Of a DNA stretch of 64,000 nucleotides, positions 25,671 to 33,681 are shown in pieces (within the stretch, counting starts at the first letter, position 1; every line of letters begins with the position of its first letter). The notes beneath the pieces are model-generated. The model saw only the letters and a list, made by a program, of their open reading frames with translations, did no database searches and was not told where the DNA came from. The stretch spans positions 1,488,001 to 1,552,000 of the forward strand of contig CAVPJW010000004.1 in the NCBI GenBank assembly GCA_963705525.1. Direction: 5' to 3'. The position numbers and the translations under genes were made by a program. The DNA comes from CAVPJW01 sp963705525 (GTDB lineage: Bacteria > Acidobacteriota > Vicinamibacteria > Vicinamibacterales > CAVPJW01).

Positions 25671-26756
25671 TCAGCGGATCGGCGCGAGCGGGATCGTCGT
25701 CGGGCTCTTGTAGCTCGCGATCGAGATCTGCGCCGCCGCGCGTTCGGCGACCGCCATGATCGCGCGGCCGGCCACCGAATCCGGCTCGCTCACGACGATC
25801 GGCACGCCCGTGTCGCCGCCTTCGCGAATCGGCTGATAGATGGGCACACGGCCAAGAAACGGCACGGCCATTTCGTCAGCCAGGCGCTCGCCTCCGCCGT
25901 GGCCGAAGATGTCGCTCTCATGATCGCAGTTCGGGCACACGAAGTAACTCATGTTCTCGACCACGCCAAGCGGCGGGATATTGAGCTTCTGATACATGCG
26001 GACGGCGCGGCGGCTGTCGGCGAGCGACACCTGCTGCGGTGTCGTCACGACGATCGCACCCGCAACGGGAACGGTCTGGCTGAGACTGAGCGCGACGTCG
26101 CCCGTCCCCGGCGGCAGATCGACGATGAGATAGTCGAGATCGATCCAGCGCACATCACGGAAGAACTGCTGGATGGCGCCGTGGAGCATCGGGCCCCGCC
26201 AGATGACGGGCGCGTCATCCGACGTCATGAATCCCATCGACACCACTTGCAGGCCGTACTTCTCGGCCGGAATGATCTTCTGGCCGTCGGTCGTCAGTTG
26301 AGACTGCAGGCCGAGCATGATCGGCACGTTGGGACCGTAGATATCGCCATCGATCATGCCCACGCGGCTGCCGTGTCTGACGAGCGCGAGCGCGAGATTG
26401 ACGGCCAGCGTCGTCTTTCCCACGCCGCCCTTCCCGGCGCCGACGGCGATGACGTTCTTGACACCTTCCACGAGCGCGCGCCCGGTGTCGGTTCCCACGG
26501 CACGCACACTCGCCGTCATCTCGACGTCTACCGTGCGGATGTTGGGCAACGCAAGAACGGCCGCGCGTGCCTGATCGCGCAGCTGGTCCTTGACCGGACA
26601 CGCAGGCGTCGTCAGCTCAACCGTGAACGCCACGCGGTCGCCTTCGATGGCCAGGTTCTTCACGAAGCCGAGCGACACGATGTCCCGACCCAAATCCGGG
26701 TCGCGCACCACACGCAGGGCATCGAGCACCGCCTCCTCGGTGACGGCGTGTGACAT
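25671..26756 (-). CDS. apbC: Mrp/ApbC-type iron-sulfur carrier ATPase, 361 aa
   Basis: An N-terminal MIP18-like domain (DALRVVRDPDLGRDIVSLG and TTPACPVKDQL) is fused to an Mrp ATPase with deviant Walker A VGAGKGGVGKTTLAVNLA, IDGDIYGPNVPIMLG, LIVDLPPGTGDV and the CxxC cluster site FVCPNCDHE. It binds and transfers Fe-S clusters in the cytoplasm. ATG 26756 fits the family start. It is likely co-transcribed with the DUF3347 lipoprotein gene. Confidence 0.95.
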   Translation of the reverse strand: MSHAVTEEAVLDALRVVRDPDLGRDIVSLGFVKNLAIEGDRVAFTVELTTPACPVKDQLRDQARAAVLALPNIRTVDVEMTASVRAVGTDTGRALVEGVKNVIAVGAGKGGVGKTTLAVNLALALVRHGSRVGMIDGDIYGPNVPIMLGLQSQLTTDGQKIIPAEKYGLQVVSMGFMTSDDAPVIWRGPMLHGAIQQFFRDVRWIDLDYLIVDLPPGTGDVALSLSQTVPVAGAIVVTTPQQVSLADSRRAVRMYQKLNIPPLGVVENMSYFVCPNCDHESDIFGHGGGERLADEMAVPFLGRVPIYQPIREGGDTGVPIVVSEPDSVAGRAIMAVAERAAAQISIASYKSPTTIPLAPIR

Positions 26757-26816
26757 CAGCTTTTCACCATCCTGCTAGCTTAGCGATTTTCGGCGTCACA
26801 TGACAACAAACGGCGC

Positions 26817-26845
26817 TGGACGGGTCGAGAACCGTCGTGTACACT
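26817..26845 (+). promoter_or_regulatory. Candidate promoter of the small membrane protein cluster
   Basis: TGGACG (26817-26822), a 17-base spacer and TACACT (26840-26845) precede the DUF4870-like gene, followed by an AAGGAGAT ribosome binding site just before ATG 26892. Confidence 0.5.
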
Positions 26846-26891
26846 GCACGCGGAATTTTGGCCCGCCAAACGCCCTGAAGGAGATCTGTCG

Positions 26892-27254
26892 ATGACTGAT
26901 GCGACGCCCTCTGCGGGTTCGGCCTCCAGCAATCGCGGGATCATGATCGTCCTGTCGTATCTGTGGCTCCTCGCGCTTGTCCCCTTGCTGGTTGAAAAGA
27001 ACGACAGCGAAGTTCAGTGGCACGCCAAACACGGCATCGTCCTGATGGTCGCCGAGATCGTGGTCTGGATCGTGTTGGGGATCCTGACTTCGGTGCTCGC
27101 GAGCATCTTCTTCGCGCTCGGCTGCGCAGGCAGCCTGCTCAGCCTCGTCGTGTGGCTTGGCATCATCGTGCTGCACATCATGTGCATCATCAAGGGCCTG
27201 AATGGTCAGCGTTTGATGGTGCCGGGCGTCAGCGAGTACGCGAACCGATTCTGA
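26892..27254 (+). CDS. DUF4870-like small membrane protein, 120 aa
   Basis: Three membrane segments with the DUF4870-type pattern: LSYLWLLALVPLLVEKND, EVQWHAKHGIVLMVAEIVVW and a C-terminal IVLHIMCIIKGLNGQ. A strong AAGGAGAT site precedes the ATG. It heads a run of small membrane protein genes. No enzymatic motif; function unknown. Confidence 0.88.
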   Translation: MTDATPSAGSASSNRGIMIVLSYLWLLALVPLLVEKNDSEVQWHAKHGIVLMVAEIVVWIVLGILTSVLASIFFALGCAGSLLSLVVWLGIIVLHIMCIIKGLNGQRLMVPGVSEYANRF

Positions 27255-27302
27255 TCGAGCTTTCCGTCGGCAGCTAGCGGGCCGCGTCCACGGGAGGACG
27301 TG

Positions 27303-27614
27303 ATGACCGAGTCGGCAGAGGTGGCAGCGACCAGTCCCGCTGCAAGCGGGCGCGCCACGACTGCGCTCGTCCTCGGCATCCTGGGCTTGCTGTGCTGCCA
27401 GTTCCTCGGACCCGTCGCCTGGGTCCTCGGGAACCAGGAGCTGAAGGCGATCCGTGCCGGCTCCTCACCCGCATCCGGCGAGGGCGTGGCCAAGGCCGGG
27501 AAAATTCTCGGCATCATCGGAACGGTCCTCCTCGGTCTGGTCTGCCTGTGGATTCTCTTCATGGGCGGCCTCGCGGTCCTCGCAGGAATTCTCAGTGATG
27601 GCTTCTCGCAGTGA
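27303..27614 (+). CDS. DUF4190-domain membrane protein, 103 aa
   Basis: Two hydrophobic helices flank a DUF4190-like core (TTALVLGILGLLCCQFLGPVAW, GNQELKAIRAG, KAGKILGIIGTVLLGL). ATG 27303 is preferred to GTG 27300 because GGGAGG lies five bases upstream of the ATG. The 3' end overlaps the DUF2752 start by 17 bases. Confidence 0.87.
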   Translation: MTESAEVAATSPAASGRATTALVLGILGLLCCQFLGPVAWVLGNQELKAIRAGSSPASGEGVAKAGKILGIIGTVLLGLVCLWILFMGGLAVLAGILSDGFSQ

Positions 27615-28008
27615 CCGGACGCCCGCTCTTGAATGGTTGTGCGCGGGCGGGCTGCTCCTCTTCGGCGCGAGCGTTCTCGCACACTGGGTGCCTCCCGACG
27701 ATCCGCGTCTCGCACTGTGCGTTGTCAGACGAGTCTTTCACATCGCGTGCCCGGGTTGTGGTCTGACGCGGTCGTTCGCCGACCTCGCCAAGGGCAACTT
27801 TATCGGCGCCTTCGCGAGGCATCCCGTCGGACCCGTCCTCGCGCTTGAAGGAATTCTGCTCTGGGCAGCCTGGGGTGTTTCACTCGCTGTGACTTCAAGA
27901 TCTGTCGGTGTGGCGTACCGATCGCTCAACCAGCTGCTCGCCGCCGACGCGGTCGCCCTGATCATCGTCTGGTTGATCAGGCTCTCAACGGGCACGCTTC
28001 CGTCCTGA
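27598..28008 (+). CDS. DUF2752-domain membrane protein, 136 aa
   Basis: The DUF2752 hallmark CPGCGLTRS occurs in FHIACPGCGLTRSFADLAKG, flanked by membrane segments (LLLFGASVLAHWVPPDD; LIIVWLIRLSTG). ATG 27598 lies inside the end of the DUF4190 gene, so the two are translationally linked. The role is unknown. Confidence 0.88.
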   Translation: MASRSDRTPALEWLCAGGLLLFGASVLAHWVPPDDPRLALCVVRRVFHIACPGCGLTRSFADLAKGNFIGAFARHPVGPVLALEGILLWAAWGVSLAVTSRSVGVAYRSLNQLLAADAVALIIVWLIRLSTGTLPS

Positions 28009-28024
28009 TCGCTCCCCGCTGGCC

Positions 28025-28339
28025 ATGCGCCGTTTCGTTCGGCTGGCAATCGTTCTGGGAATCGTCACGAGTGCGGCCGCCTTCCCCTATGGCACCCGAG
28101 CCACGCCTGCCGATCGTCTGAGCACGCGCGTGGCCATCGCCGGAATCCGCGTGTATCAGGCGACGCTCGCCCCTGTGATGGCGGCGACTGGTGTGCGTTG
28201 CCGCTTCGTCCCCAGCTGCAGCCACTACGCCGAAACTGCGATCGGACGAAACGGAGTCATCCGAGGAGGCTGGCAGGCAGCGAAGCGAATTGCCCGGTGC
28301 GGACCATGGACGCCAATGGGCACCGTAGACTCACCTTGA
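28025..28339 (+). CDS. yidD: YidD-like membrane protein insertion efficiency factor, 104 aa
   Basis: The YidD core is clear: GIRVYQATLAPVMAATGVRCRFVPSCSHYAETAI followed by GVIRGGWQAAKRIARCGPW, including the three conserved cysteines (CRF, CSHY, RCGPW). YidD assists YidC-dependent membrane insertion. It normally lies between rnpA and yidC; here it ends a small membrane protein cluster instead, with an N-terminal hydrophobic segment. The gene follows DUF2752 by 16 bases. Confidence 0.88.
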   Translation: MRRFVRLAIVLGIVTSAAAFPYGTRATPADRLSTRVAIAGIRVYQATLAPVMAATGVRCRFVPSCSHYAETAIGRNGVIRGGWQAAKRIARCGPWTPMGTVDSP

Positions 28340-28342
28340 TCG

Positions 28343-28732
28343 TCAGGCGGTGACTCGTTGAAAGAGCTGCCGCGTGTCTGTGTGGAGCAGCACCCACAGC
28401 GCATATAGACCAAGCGCAGTCCCGAACGGCAGCATCAGCAGGTCGACGACGCCTAGGGCAAGCCCAAGCGGGCGGCTCCATGGACGATGGCGACGCAGTC
28501 CGAAGCCTGCGCCCGCGTGGACTCCACTCAGAAAGATGGCCGTCAGCCCGACGGCGGCGAAGAGGATCGTCACCAGAGCGGGCGCCGCGAGCATCGCAGT
28601 ATCAGCCGACGCCGCAGAACCCAGAATCGACGCGGCACCAAAGGCCAGGAGCAGGCAGGAGCAACCCACGAGCAATCCGAGCGCGCTCCATCCCAGGAGC
28701 AGCACGCCGAGCAGATCGATGTGCCGTGTCAC
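28343..28732 (-). CDS. Small membrane protein, 129 aa, unknown
   Basis: Three to four hydrophobic segments (LLGVLLLGWSALGLLVGCSC, ALVTILFAAVGLTAIFLSG, LGVVDLLMLPFGTALGLYAL) and a basic cytosolic loop GLRRHRPWSRP. No domain recognised. GTG 28732 overlaps the stop of the DnaJ-zinc-finger-like gene (GTGA), so both belong to one transcript. It is convergent with yidD. Confidence 0.75.
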   Translation of the reverse strand: MTRHIDLLGVLLLGWSALGLLVGCSCLLLAFGAASILGSAASADTAMLAAPALVTILFAAVGLTAIFLSGVHAGAGFGLRRHRPWSRPLGLALGVVDLLMLPFGTALGLYALWVLLHTDTRQLFQRVTA

Positions 28733-29187
28733 CGAATGGCGATCCGGACTTCAATCCGGGTCGTGGTGGCCTGAGGCGCCGAGATGCGGAAAAAGAAACG
28801 CGAGCCGTTCGAGACGCGCGCGGGAAACGACAGCCTGACGAGATGATCGAGGAGCGCCGTGCCGCTTCCCTCGCACGCCCGACAGGCTTCGGTCCAGCTC
28901 TCGCCCCGGCCTCCGCAGACCGTGCACGTCGCGCGAACAGGAACCGTGAAGGGAACGGTAGCGCCGTCGGTCGCCTCGCGCTGGGACAGGGAAATTTCGG
29001 CCAGCAGCGAGCGCGTCGCGGCATCGTCATCTTCGAGCGCATGGCAGATGCGATCGACGACCGCGCGCGCCGAGGGAAAGTCGATGGCGACTTCGTCGGA
29101 GAGCCAGGCGCGCGGATCTGCCGGCTTCGGCTGCACCGCTGCCGTCGGTCTCTTGTCCGGATTCTGTAACGTCTTGTCCTCGTTCAC
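28729..29187 (-). CDS. DnaJ-type zinc-finger protein without J domain, 152 aa
   Basis: The middle holds CTVCGGRG and CRACEGSG, two CxxCxGxG-like zinc-binding repeats, followed by LVRLSFPARVSNGSRFFFRI, which resembles the start of the DnaJ C-terminal substrate-binding domain. No J domain is present. GTG 29187 is chosen because a promoter (29245-29273) lies within any longer reading frame; ATG 29310 would give 193 residues. Possibly an accessory chaperone; function inferred from motifs only. Confidence 0.7.
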   Translation of the reverse strand: MNEDKTLQNPDKRPTAAVQPKPADPRAWLSDEVAIDFPSARAVVDRICHALEDDDAATRSLLAEISLSQREATDGATVPFTVPVRATCTVCGGRGESWTEACRACEGSGTALLDHLVRLSFPARVSNGSRFFFRISAPQATTTRIEVRIAIR

Positions 29188-29244
29188 GTTCTGTCTCGAC
29201 GCCTGGGGTCGTGCGCGCGCGCGCCCTCGTGCGGCCCACTGGCT

Positions 29245-29273
29245 ACGATAGATGGCGGGGCTAACCTTGTCAA
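29245..29273 (-). promoter_or_regulatory. Sigma-70 promoter upstream of DnaJ-zinc-finger-like gene
   Basis: On the minus strand, TTGACA (29268-29273) is followed after exactly 17 bases by TATCGT (29245-29250). A start near 29238 gives a ~50-base leader to GTG 29187. Confidence 0.6.
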
Positions 29274-29379
29274 AGCGTCCCATTCCGAGCCAGAGGCTCG
29301 GATGATCCACTCTGGTTTGATCGGGGAGGGTGAAGGACGTCGATGAAATTGCCGGCTCCGCATGGAGCCGACGAGATCG

Positions 29380-29625
29380 TTAGCGAGCGCCGATGGTGAG
29401 CAGCACTTCCTTCCGCAGCGTATCCTCGAACTCTTCGAAGTTGAGTGCGGTATCACATTCGTCACAGAGGACTTCCAGCACGGCCGGGCGACTTTCCTCT
29501 GATACCTCAACTCTCGAGTCCTCCAGGTGCACGACGTGCATCTGCAAGGTCTTGACCAGAAAGTTTCGGTCGTTGCCGCAGCTCGGACAGGTCAACGCCA
29601 CAGTGCTCTCCTTAGAAGCGGACAT
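29380..29625 (-). CDS. Small zinc-ribbon protein, 81 aa, unknown
   Basis: Two CxxC knuckles (LTCPSCGNDRNF near residue 12 and VLCDECDTALNFEEF near residue 55) predict a zinc ribbon, with an acidic intervening segment. ATG 29625 (MSASKESTVALTC) is chosen; ATG 29664 would add 13 residues. It stands alone. It could be a regulatory or adaptor protein; no function is assigned. Confidence 0.65.
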   Translation of the reverse strand: MSASKESTVALTCPSCGNDRNFLVKTLQMHVVHLEDSRVEVSEESRPAVLEVLCDECDTALNFEEFEDTLRKEVLLTIGAR

Positions 29626-29775
29626 AGAAAGCGAGATATTATGCAATGATCTTACCGCGCGCAATGAAGAAGTTTGTGGTCGCTGTCGATGCTTCGACCC
29701 GGCCTCGTGCTAATGCCGTGACAACAAGGCGCTTGCGGTCCCGACAGCGGGCCCCGGGGCGTTCAGGAGACCAGG

Positions 29776-29970
29776 ATGGCAGGTTCAACAGCCGACCCGA
29801 AGGGCCCGGAACTCGAAATCAGGAGCGAAGCGCATGGTCCCCACTGGGTGGCCTGGCTCCAGGGCGCCGACGGCAAGCCTCAGGACGCCGTGCTCGTCGT
29901 GGGTCAGACCCAGGATGAAGCGGAAAGTCGGGCACGGAAATGGGCGGTGTCGCGGCGCGGGCGCGCCTAG
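29776..29970 (+). CDS. Small hypothetical protein, 64 aa
   Basis: A 64-residue protein with strand-like HWVAWLQGADGKPQDAVLVVG and a C-terminal helix EAESRARKWAVSRR. AGGAGACC directly upstream supports ATG 29776. No domain recognised. It meets the convergent gene at a shared CTAG containing both stop codons. Confidence 0.55.
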   Translation: MAGSTADPKGPELEIRSEAHGPHWVAWLQGADGKPQDAVLVVGQTQDEAESRARKWAVSRRGRA

Positions 29971-30206
29971 CCGTTCAGAGCAGTATCTTCGTCTTCATCC
30001 GCTTGCAGGTCGCCCATCCCCAACAGGCCGCCAATCATGTGCTCCCGGCGGATGCAGTGCGGACCCTTGGCTTCGACGCGCACCAGTTCGAGAGCCCACG
30101 GCATGGCCCGATAGGCCGCCGACACGCAACCACACGGCAGCAGCTCGAGCGTCTCGAGGTCGAGGCGCGTCGGGATGCGCGTGTGACTGACGGGTGATGT
30201 CTTCAT
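29967..30206 (-). CDS. Small hypothetical protein, 79 aa
   Basis: The sequence includes LPCGCVSAAYRAMPWALELVRVEAKGPHC, with Cys and His residues that could bind metal, and an acidic tail DEDEDTALNG. ATG 30206 is chosen over ATG 30251. It looks like a conserved small protein but I do not recognise a family. Confidence 0.5.
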   Translation of the reverse strand: MKTSPVSHTRIPTRLDLETLELLPCGCVSAAYRAMPWALELVRVEAKGPHCIRREHMIGGLLGMGDLQADEDEDTALNG

Positions 30207-30288
30207 GGCTGGTACCTGGTTAGACCCCTCACCGCCCCGTTTGGTTTCCATCCTGTGCTACCAATCGTGACGACCGGCGGATTCGAGT

Positions 30289-33200
30289 TCAGCGCGGATC
30301 CGGGTAGATGAGCATCCCGGCAACGTCCTCGGTTCCTAACAACTGCTGCACGGCTTCGACATAGGTCGCGAGCTGGGCGGCGTGTTCCGGGCGAGCCGCA
30401 CCCGTCTTGAACTCCAGGATGGACGTACGGCCGCGCGCGTCCTGGACCAGACAATCGATCGTGCCGCGCAGGATCGTGGCCGGCGAGCCAGGCCTGCGCA
30501 GCGAGAAGGGCACTTCGAAGAACACCTCGCCCTCCTCCAGGAGCCGTGTGACGTCGGGGTGATGTCTGAGGGCTCTGAGTGTCTGGAGTGTCTCGGCAAT
30601 CGCCCGCTGGCTGTCGGGCACCGAGAGCAGCTCTTCCGGGCGCATCAGCTGCCGCACGTCGTCGGGCGTTGGTTCGCGCGCGTCGAGTGTTTGATCGCCG
30701 CTCTGCTGCATGAGGCGGTGAACCAGTCGGCCGACGAGTCGAGGCACTGCGTCAGAGTGGCTCCCGTCCTCTCGCTGTGTCTCGCGGGCAGGACGATCGC
30801 TCTCCTCGGTGTCCGGGGTGGTCACGGCCACCCGTGGAACCGACTGATCGCCCGTGAGCGGACCAAAATCGTCGAGACGCTCGTCGACTGAAGCCGCGTC
30901 CGCATGCACTCCTGCTTTGCCGCTCGGCCGACAGACGCGAAAGACGTGTCGCCCGCCGCGCGCGCTCCGCCACTCGACGGTGTCCGTGCCGGACGCTGGA
31001 ACCATTGCGCGACGGACATCTTCCGGAACGACTTCCGTCAGGCTTCCTCTGCCCGCGTACAATGCGCCATCCTTCAGCACGGCCGACAGATACAGCCGGT
31101 CTCTCGCCCGCGTCACCGCCACGTACAAGAGCCGCTTCGTCTCTTCGAGCTCCCGGGCTCGTGCACTCTCGTCCGACTCCGGTTGAAAATCCTCCACGGA
31201 GACTGATGTCGCGGCCGGTTCATCGTCGCCAGCGGCGCCAGCGTCGCTCGCCGGCGCAAGGGGCACCCGCAATCTCCTGCCCGACGTCCCTCGCGTGAGG
31301 TTCACGACGAACACGATCGGGAACTCGAGGCCCTTGGCCGCGTGGACCGTCATCAGGCTCACGGCGCCGGTGGCGTCGATCACCGCATTTGAATCGTCGC
31401 CGACTGAGAGCCGATCGAGGTGTTCGGCCAGACGCGCGAGCGTCGCGTACCCATGGTTCTGCAGACGCCGGACGAGGCCTCGGAATTTCTTGAGGTTCTC
31501 GCGCGCCTGCGCCAGCCGCGGTCCGCTGAGTTCCATGGCGTACGCGCTTTCGTTGAGAACCGTGTCCAGAAGATCGGCAGGCGGCACACGATCGGCCAGC
31601 GCGATCCAGCGCGACACTCCTTTCTGTGCGCGCCCGAGCACACGCCGATCCTCTTCGTCGAGGTCACCTCCCACTGCGGCGTCCGGCGCGGGCCAGAGCG
31701 ACGCGGCGATGTCGGGAGCCAGCGAATGGATTCCGGGATCCGACAGGCGGACCAGTCGAGATCGGAGGAACGCTGCCGCTCGCAAGTCGGAGACCGGGTC
31801 GGCGAGATATCGCACGAGCGCCATGACGTCCTTGATCTCGTCGGCGTCGAAGAATCCCAACCCCTTGTAGACGTACGCCGGGATGCCCCTGGCTTCAAGC
31901 GCCGCTTCGAATTCGCGGTGGCTCTCGCGCGAACGAAACAGGATCGCGATGTCCGACTTCTGCACGCTCCGCCGCTCGCCCGAGCGGATATCGCGAACGT
32001 AGCCCGACGCCAGGAGCCGCTCGATCTCGGTGGACACACTGTCCACCACTTCGTCGACGTCGGCGCCCATGGCCAGCCCGAGCGCGCCGTCATCAGCCAA
32101 GGCCGTCGACGAATCCGGAAACCGATCGCTCTCCCCGAACACGAACGCGTCGGCACGGGACGTGTTTTTCGAAATGGCCTCGAAGAGATCGTTGACGAAC
32201 GAGAGGAGAGGAGGCACCGACCGCAGATTTCTGGAAATCGACAAGTGTGTCGGCCGGCCCGAACCCAGACGCTCCATCCACCGGCTGGCTGTCTTGAAGA
32301 CCGTGACGTCCGCGTCCCGGAAGCCGTAAATCGACTGCTTCGAATCGCCCACGATGAAGAGCGTCGGCTTGAGCGGACCCTGATCAGAAAGGCCTTCGCC
32401 TTCGGTCCAGGTGCGAACGAGCAGTTGAACGAGCTGCCACTGCGCGCAACTGGTGTCCTGGAACTCGTCGACCAGCACGTGGTGATATCGCGCTTCGAGA
32501 CGGTACCGGCTCAGCGCGAACTCGTCCATCCCTTGCAGGAGGCGGATTGAGCGATCCAGCAGCTCGGGAAAGTCCACGACCGAGTGCGCGCGGAGGACGC
32601 GCTGATACTCGCGCTCGGCGATGACGAAGAGGCGCAGGAGTCCTTGCGAGGTCACGACATTCAGATCGCGATCGAACCCGTGGACAATCTCCCGGACGCC
32701 CTGCGCCAGGTGCCTGACGACCAGAAGATGCCGGTTCCTTGCGTGCGGTGATGAATGATCTTCCTTCCGAAACTTTCGCGAGAGCGCCTTCCGAGGTTCG
32801 CCTTTCTCCGTCAGGAAGTGTTCATGAACCGCATCGATGAACGGCCTGATTCTCGAAGGCTCGCCGAGGAGAGCCAGCGACCCCTGCAGATCGTCGGAGC
32901 GGCACAACGCCAGGATTTCGGTCCTCAGGACAAGGTATCCGGGATGGGCGACGGGCCCGTCTTCGAGAAACGATTCGAGTCCACCCGGTGCGTCGAGCAG
33001 TGTCGTGCGCAGCCGCTCGAGGAATCGACGCGCGATTCGCTCGACATCCAGATCGATGGCGCCGGCGGTCAGGAGCCGGCGGAGGTGCCGAGACCGCGTG
33101 AGCCGGCGATCCAGGAGCGCCGTCAGCTCCTGTCGCACGATCCGCTCGCCTTTGTGCGCCAGCACCGTCGCGACGGCTTCGTCGTTTCGCGCAACTGTTC

Positions 33201-33681
33201 GACCGATGCGCAAGGCATTGTCGAGCGCTTCCTCGACCAGGCGCGGGACCTCGGTCTCGTCGGCGACGTCGAAGCCCGGGTCGAGCCCGGCTTCGAGCGG
33301 GAATTCCCGAAGCAGTGAGAGACAGAATGCATCGATCGTGCTGATGGCCACCTCGCCGAGCCGATCGCGCAATTCACGCCACTCGGCCGCGGGAATCGAG
33401 CCCTCCTCGGCGGCCTTTCTCAGGGTGCGGATGATTCGCTGACGCATCTCCGCGGCGGCCTTGCGCGTGAAGGTCATGGCCAGGATGTTGGCGGGGTTCA
33501 CGCCGGCCCGAAGCAGGTTCACGTAGCGGTTCACGAGCACACGGGTCTTCCCCGTGCCCGCGGACGCTGAGAGTGCAATGCTTCGCGTGGGATCGACCGC
33601 CGACTCGCGTGCCTCCTCGTCGAGATCGGCGGCCCGATTCGGCGGGTCCTCGCCAAAAGGCAGCCGGAGCTCAGTCGTCAC
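30289..33681 (-). CDS. addA: AddA-like UvrD-family helicase-nuclease, 1130 aa
   Basis: An SF1A helicase: Walker A ALSASAGTGKTRVLVNRYVN, motif Ia AMTFTRKAAAEMRQRI, Walker B HVLVDEFQDTS, motif III IVGDSKQSIYGFRDAD, motif V SLMTVHAAKGLEFPIVFVVN and motif VI LLYVAVTRARDRLYLS. The C-terminal nuclease shows GTIDCLV and ILEFKTG (PD-(D/E)xK). With AddB it resects double-strand breaks for recombination. GTG 33681 is preferred because GGAAGG lies eight bases upstream; GTG 33717 would give 1142 residues. It overlaps the end of addB. Confidence 0.94.
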   Translation of the reverse strand: MTTELRLPFGEDPPNRAADLDEEARESAVDPTRSIALSASAGTGKTRVLVNRYVNLLRAGVNPANILAMTFTRKAAAEMRQRIIRTLRKAAEEGSIPAAEWRELRDRLGEVAISTIDAFCLSLLREFPLEAGLDPGFDVADETEVPRLVEEALDNALRIGRTVARNDEAVATVLAHKGERIVRQELTALLDRRLTRSRHLRRLLTAGAIDLDVERIARRFLERLRTTLLDAPGGLESFLEDGPVAHPGYLVLRTEILALCRSDDLQGSLALLGEPSRIRPFIDAVHEHFLTEKGEPRKALSRKFRKEDHSSPHARNRHLLVVRHLAQGVREIVHGFDRDLNVVTSQGLLRLFVIAEREYQRVLRAHSVVDFPELLDRSIRLLQGMDEFALSRYRLEARYHHVLVDEFQDTSCAQWQLVQLLVRTWTEGEGLSDQGPLKPTLFIVGDSKQSIYGFRDADVTVFKTASRWMERLGSGRPTHLSISRNLRSVPPLLSFVNDLFEAISKNTSRADAFVFGESDRFPDSSTALADDGALGLAMGADVDEVVDSVSTEIERLLASGYVRDIRSGERRSVQKSDIAILFRSRESHREFEAALEARGIPAYVYKGLGFFDADEIKDVMALVRYLADPVSDLRAAAFLRSRLVRLSDPGIHSLAPDIAASLWPAPDAAVGGDLDEEDRRVLGRAQKGVSRWIALADRVPPADLLDTVLNESAYAMELSGPRLAQARENLKKFRGLVRRLQNHGYATLARLAEHLDRLSVGDDSNAVIDATGAVSLMTVHAAKGLEFPIVFVVNLTRGTSGRRLRVPLAPASDAGAAGDDEPAATSVSVEDFQPESDESARARELEETKRLLYVAVTRARDRLYLSAVLKDGALYAGRGSLTEVVPEDVRRAMVPASGTDTVEWRSARGGRHVFRVCRPSGKAGVHADAASVDERLDDFGPLTGDQSVPRVAVTTPDTEESDRPARETQREDGSHSDAVPRLVGRLVHRLMQQSGDQTLDAREPTPDDVRQLMRPEELLSVPDSQRAIAETLQTLRALRHHPDVTRLLEEGEVFFEVPFSLRRPGSPATILRGTIDCLVQDARGRTSILEFKTGAARPEHAAQLATYVEAVQQLLGTEDVAGMLIYPDPR

